NCBI RefSeq assembly: GCF_037975245.1
Contig: NC_092576.1
Location: 34,698,611-34,762,610 of the forward strand
Reading direction: 5' to 3'
Length of the DNA: 64,000 bases
DNA from: Apostichopus japonicus
Taxonomy: Eukaryota > Echinodermata > Holothuroidea > Aspidochirotida > Stichopodidae
The translations under genes and the position numbers were made by a program. Positions 61,069 to 64,000 of the stretch are shown here, one piece after another. Position 1 is the first letter of the stretch. Every line of letters starts with the position of its first letter. Below the pieces are notes generated by a model. That model saw only the letters and a list, made by a program, of their open reading frames with translations. It was not told the DNA's origin and did not search any database.

Positions 61069-61990
61069 CCCAGATGCGGGTCGACAATTGGATTACATTG
61101 AAGCAACTCCCAACCCTAACGGACAATTTGTTTTCAAGTTATCGCAAAAATACTACTTTTTTATCATTAATTGACCTTTGGTGACCTCGGATCACATGAC
61201 CATTAAGTTTGAAAATATTCCCCTATACCATTTGCAACTTGTCTCAAAATATCAACTGTGTAACACCTTGGTACTGGGAGTTATTACACTAAATGTCTGA
61301 AAATTAACTTTGACCTCATATAACTTAACATACAAAGGTCACCTTGGGTCAACTTATTGACATTTGTGATTGATGAGACCTAAATTAGAGCATCAAACTA
61401 TACAAATTCAAACATTATTTTCTTTGCCCATTTGCTATCCCCAAAATACTAGTTTTTTAACATTAATTGACCTTTGGTGACCTCGTATCACATGACCGTT
61501 AAGTTTGAAAATATTCCCCTATACCATTTGCAACTTGTCCAAAAATATCAACCATGTCACACCTTGGAACTGGGAGTTATTGCATTAAATGTCTGAAAAT
61601 TAACTTTGACCTAGTATAACTTCGCACACGAAGGTCACACGGGTGTCAACCAATTGACATTTTTGATCGGAAGGTACCTTTGAGATCCAAATCTAGCATC
61701 AAAACCAAACATTTTCTTTTTTGCTCGTTTCCTCCCAAAATAAGCACATTTTTTCTAATGTGACCTTTGACCTTTTGACCTTGGTTTCAGGTGTAGTTTA
61801 ATCTCCTGATTCCAAAAAAACAAAACGACAAGTCTGTACAACCATCCTAACTCCGACCGAAAAACTTTGACCCCATATAACCTCGCATATAAAGGTCACA
61901 CGGGGTCAACCTGATGACATTTATGATCAGAAGGTACCTTTGACATCTGAAAATAGCATCAAAACTGTAAAAATCCCCAAAAACATGTAA

Positions 61991-62024
61991 TGGTCACCAG
62001 AGGTCAAATTGAGGTCAAGGGTCA
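61991..62024 (+). promoter_or_regulatory. Nuclear-receptor half-site cluster 4
   Basis: TGGTCA, 4 bp, AGGTCA, 5 bp, AGGTCA, 1 bp, GGGTCA. Confidence 0.35.
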
Positions 62025-62329
62025 CCCAGATGCGGGTCAACAAAAGGATAACATTGAAGCAACTCCCAACCCTAACGGACATTTTGTTTTCAAGTTATCA
62101 CAAAAATACTAGTTTTTTATCATTAATTGACCTTTGGTGACCTCGGATCACATGACCGTTCAGTTTGAAAATGCTCCCCTAACCAGTTCACAACTTGTCC
62201 CACAATATCAATCTTGTCACACATTGGCACTGGGAGTTATTGCAGGTTTAATATTTTCGGTTTTTTGACCATAACTGACCTTTGGTCACCTTTGTGGGCA
62301 CCAAAAACAATAGGGCACACCTTCTCCAT

Positions 62330-62491
62330 ATGGCGGATCTATAGTCCAAGTTTGGCATCAATCCAACTTTCCCTTATTGAGATAGAGCGTACCCAAGCAA
62401 GCGTCACAGATGCACACACACACAGACACACGCACACACACACACACACGCCAACCTGACTGCATAGGTTCCTTTTGCTAAAGCAAGGAAC
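62330..62491 (+). repeat. Dispersed (CA)n-bearing repeat, copy 2
   Basis: Same order of segments as 12040-12200, with (CA)n at 62412-62449 and a terminal GGTTCCTTTTGCTAAAGCAA palindrome-like end. Confidence 0.6.
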
Positions 62492-63219
62492 CAAAAACAA
62501 CATTCATAGTAGTCACCTTTACCTCAATGCTCATCTGATGCCTGGTTTCCCCTATTTTGATGTGCTTGTTTGCTAACCAAAGTTTTGTATCTTTACATTC
62601 TTGTCTGGATTGTGGATGCCACCAATAACTTCATAATGGTATCCATTTGCCTGAAAGAAAAATTTGTTACAAAATGTGAAAATGAATATATCAGTAACTT
62701 AAGTCAAAGTAGCGTAATGTCAGACTTTTGTCCTCAAAGATCAGGTGTAATTGACATGCAAACAGAAAGCCACAGGTCTTAGTGATTCCTTTGCCTATTG
62801 TTATTGTAGGGCATTGGAGGGGAGAGTTCTACTGAGTACATGGGATCCACAGTGAAATGAAAAAAAAATCTCTTGCAACTATTAGCAAAGGAGAACTAAA
62901 CGTGTACTCAAAGATATGGTGTGGACAACCCTGAGTTATCATGTTTTCAAAGGTTTTTAATATTATGATGTGTGTAGGAATCCACATGTCAAGTAAAAGA
63001 TCTGTTCATGTTGTTCTTCTTGTCTAGGGCTAATATTGCCATGTGCATGGTGAGGTACCATGTTTAAGAAGTTTTTCAGACTGAAATTAACTGACCTTGA
63101 GTGACCTTGACCGAAACAGCCAAAAAAATAGAAGACAAATGCTTAATTCCTATCAAATTTGAAATTTACCAAAACTTCACTTCTTCAGCTAGAAAAGTTG
63201 TCAGTTGTTGACCACTAGT
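62492..63219. other. Non-coding, no gene seen
   Basis: A 70-codon open frame (62570-62782) lacks domain character. TGACCTTGAGTGACCTTGAC lies at 63092-63111, a DR4-spaced pair. Confidence 0.4.
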
Positions 63220-63823
63220 CAGGGTTTTTGTTGAGAAATGAAGTAGATGGGTCAAGTTGAAAAGTAGGCGGGACTGTCTGTACGCGGACATGGGGGAGGG
63301 GTCTAACCCTCCCCCTCCCCTTTGCCGGAAAATTGCAATTTAAAAAGTCTCTAGATGCAAAATGGTGCAATATACAGTTGTTTGGTCAATGATATTGCCC
63401 CCTCCCAATCACCCCTTTCTTCTGTCCTATTTTTCTTTTTTTCTCCTGAATTTTTTTATTAACACTCGGGTCATGGAGCCTAGGGAGGTAGCTATGCCAC
63501 TGAACCGAACTTAGCAAGGGTGTGACGCACTTGCTGCATTAAATGAAGTGCCATCATAACAAAATGATAATAGGTCTACGGTACCTACAAAGTGAGTAGG
63601 ATTTTACTGCCAAAAAATACCCAACTAGGTCTGTGATAGAATTTAGTATTTATATAGTATTTATTTCTCTCGATTTTTTTCGTCTAATTTTTTTTTTTAA
63701 TTTTAATTTTTTTTTTTTTTTAAATTTTTTTTTTTTTTTACTGAGCGTTGCAAAGTAGCCGGGTCCTGTACGTGCAGTAAGCAAGTCATTTGCCCTGGGT
63801 CCCGGCTACTAACGAAAACCCTG
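63220..63823. mobile_element. MITE with CAGGGTTTT ends (604 bp)
   Basis: Ends are CAGGGTTTTTGTT and, from the other strand, CAGGGTTTTCGTT. CTAGT flanks both sides (63215-63219 and 63824-63828), a 5-bp target duplication. The inside has long T tracts and no coding frame. Confidence 0.55.
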
Positions 63824-64000
63824 CTAGTGACCTCAAATGACCTTGACTTCTCCCAACACACTATCAGCTGAGTATTTACTAAGAGTGTCTTCATACTGAG
63901 CATTAACTTCATGCAAGCTGTACTTAGTGAGATATGTCTTCAGAATTTAACTAAAATTGACCTCAAATGACATTTGACCTCAAAAAAAGTTAACATTATA

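Larger units (their letters stand above)
59690..62280. repeat. Tandem array, unit about 400 bp, rich in TGACCT
   Basis: GACCTTTGGTGACCTCGGAT, ATATTCCCCTATACCATTTG, GGAACTGGGAGTTATTGC, TTTGACCTCATATAACTTCG and ATTGACATTTATGATCAGAA recur in that order at about 397-400 bp spacing (for example 60117, 60514 and 60914). Some units are shortened. Small open frames beginning MSVRVGSCFNV repeat with it and are not genes. Confidence 0.9.
59439..62491. mobile_element. Possible inverted-repeat element around the 400-bp array
   Basis: The left edge GGTTCCTTGCTT (59439) is matched in inverse by AAGCAAGGAACC at the right edge (62480-62491). No target duplication was found. The inside is mostly the tandem array and a (CA)n-bearing repeat. 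This may be a non-autonomous transposon that carries the array, or a chance inverted repeat. Confidence 0.35.

Noticed and set aside
60120-61126. MSVRVGSCFNV... frames seen twice
   Set aside because: Repeat-borne within the 400-bp array, and not kept in the other units.

Overview
The window looks like nuclear DNA from an invertebrate deuterostome, most likely an echinoderm. It is AT-rich and intron-rich, has almost no long open frames, and repeats the word TAGGCCTA often. It carries foldback elements, hAT-like MITEs, LINE remnants and tRNA-like repeats. Most short open frames are chance or repeat-borne. I found no bacterial-style operons, rRNA or CRISPR.

Layout. 1-9.7 kb: non-coding, with one hAT-like MITE (3620-3963), a decayed coding remnant near 7.1-8.1 kb and a ~205-bp tandem repeat (8.4-9.6 kb). 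9.7-26.1 kb: a large higher-order tandem array. Twelve of its modules carry the same 67-bp exon-like sequence on the minus strand, and it includes a near-identical 2.39-kb duplication. A 2.05-kb foldback transposon with an 8-bp target duplication sits inside it. 26-29 kb: a 1.03-kb hAT-like MITE and a LINE fragment between (TA)n tracts. 29.2-31.65 kb (minus): the 5' part of a leucine-rich-repeat (LRR) gene, with signal peptide, LRRNT and two LRR exons; no 3' part is visible. 36.1-38.2 kb (plus): exons of a DUF4806-like gene, probably decayed.

43.7-55.0 kb (minus): the main gene. I assembled fifteen exons from splice sites and reading phase. They encode an ectodomain of LRRs, then cysteine-rich GCC2/GCC3-like modules, then a membrane region with about nine predicted helices. 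The stop codon is in the window but the signal-peptide exon is not. A 5'-truncated LINE with an expanded (CTAAA)n 3' tail and a long (ATC)n tract lie in its introns. The 29-31.6 kb gene has the same exon style and orientation and is probably a paralogue.

55.9-58.1 kb: an ~88-bp satellite whose units carry a perfect hairpin. 59.4-62.5 kb: a ~400-bp tandem array dense in AGGTCA nuclear-receptor half-sites in DR1, DR4 and DR5 spacing, probably inside a larger inverted-repeat element. 63.2-63.8 kb: another MITE.

The two LRR genes are plausible cell-surface or secreted recognition proteins. The rest is repeat biology that could affect splicing, expression and chromatin. All exon models were read by eye and have no transcript support.
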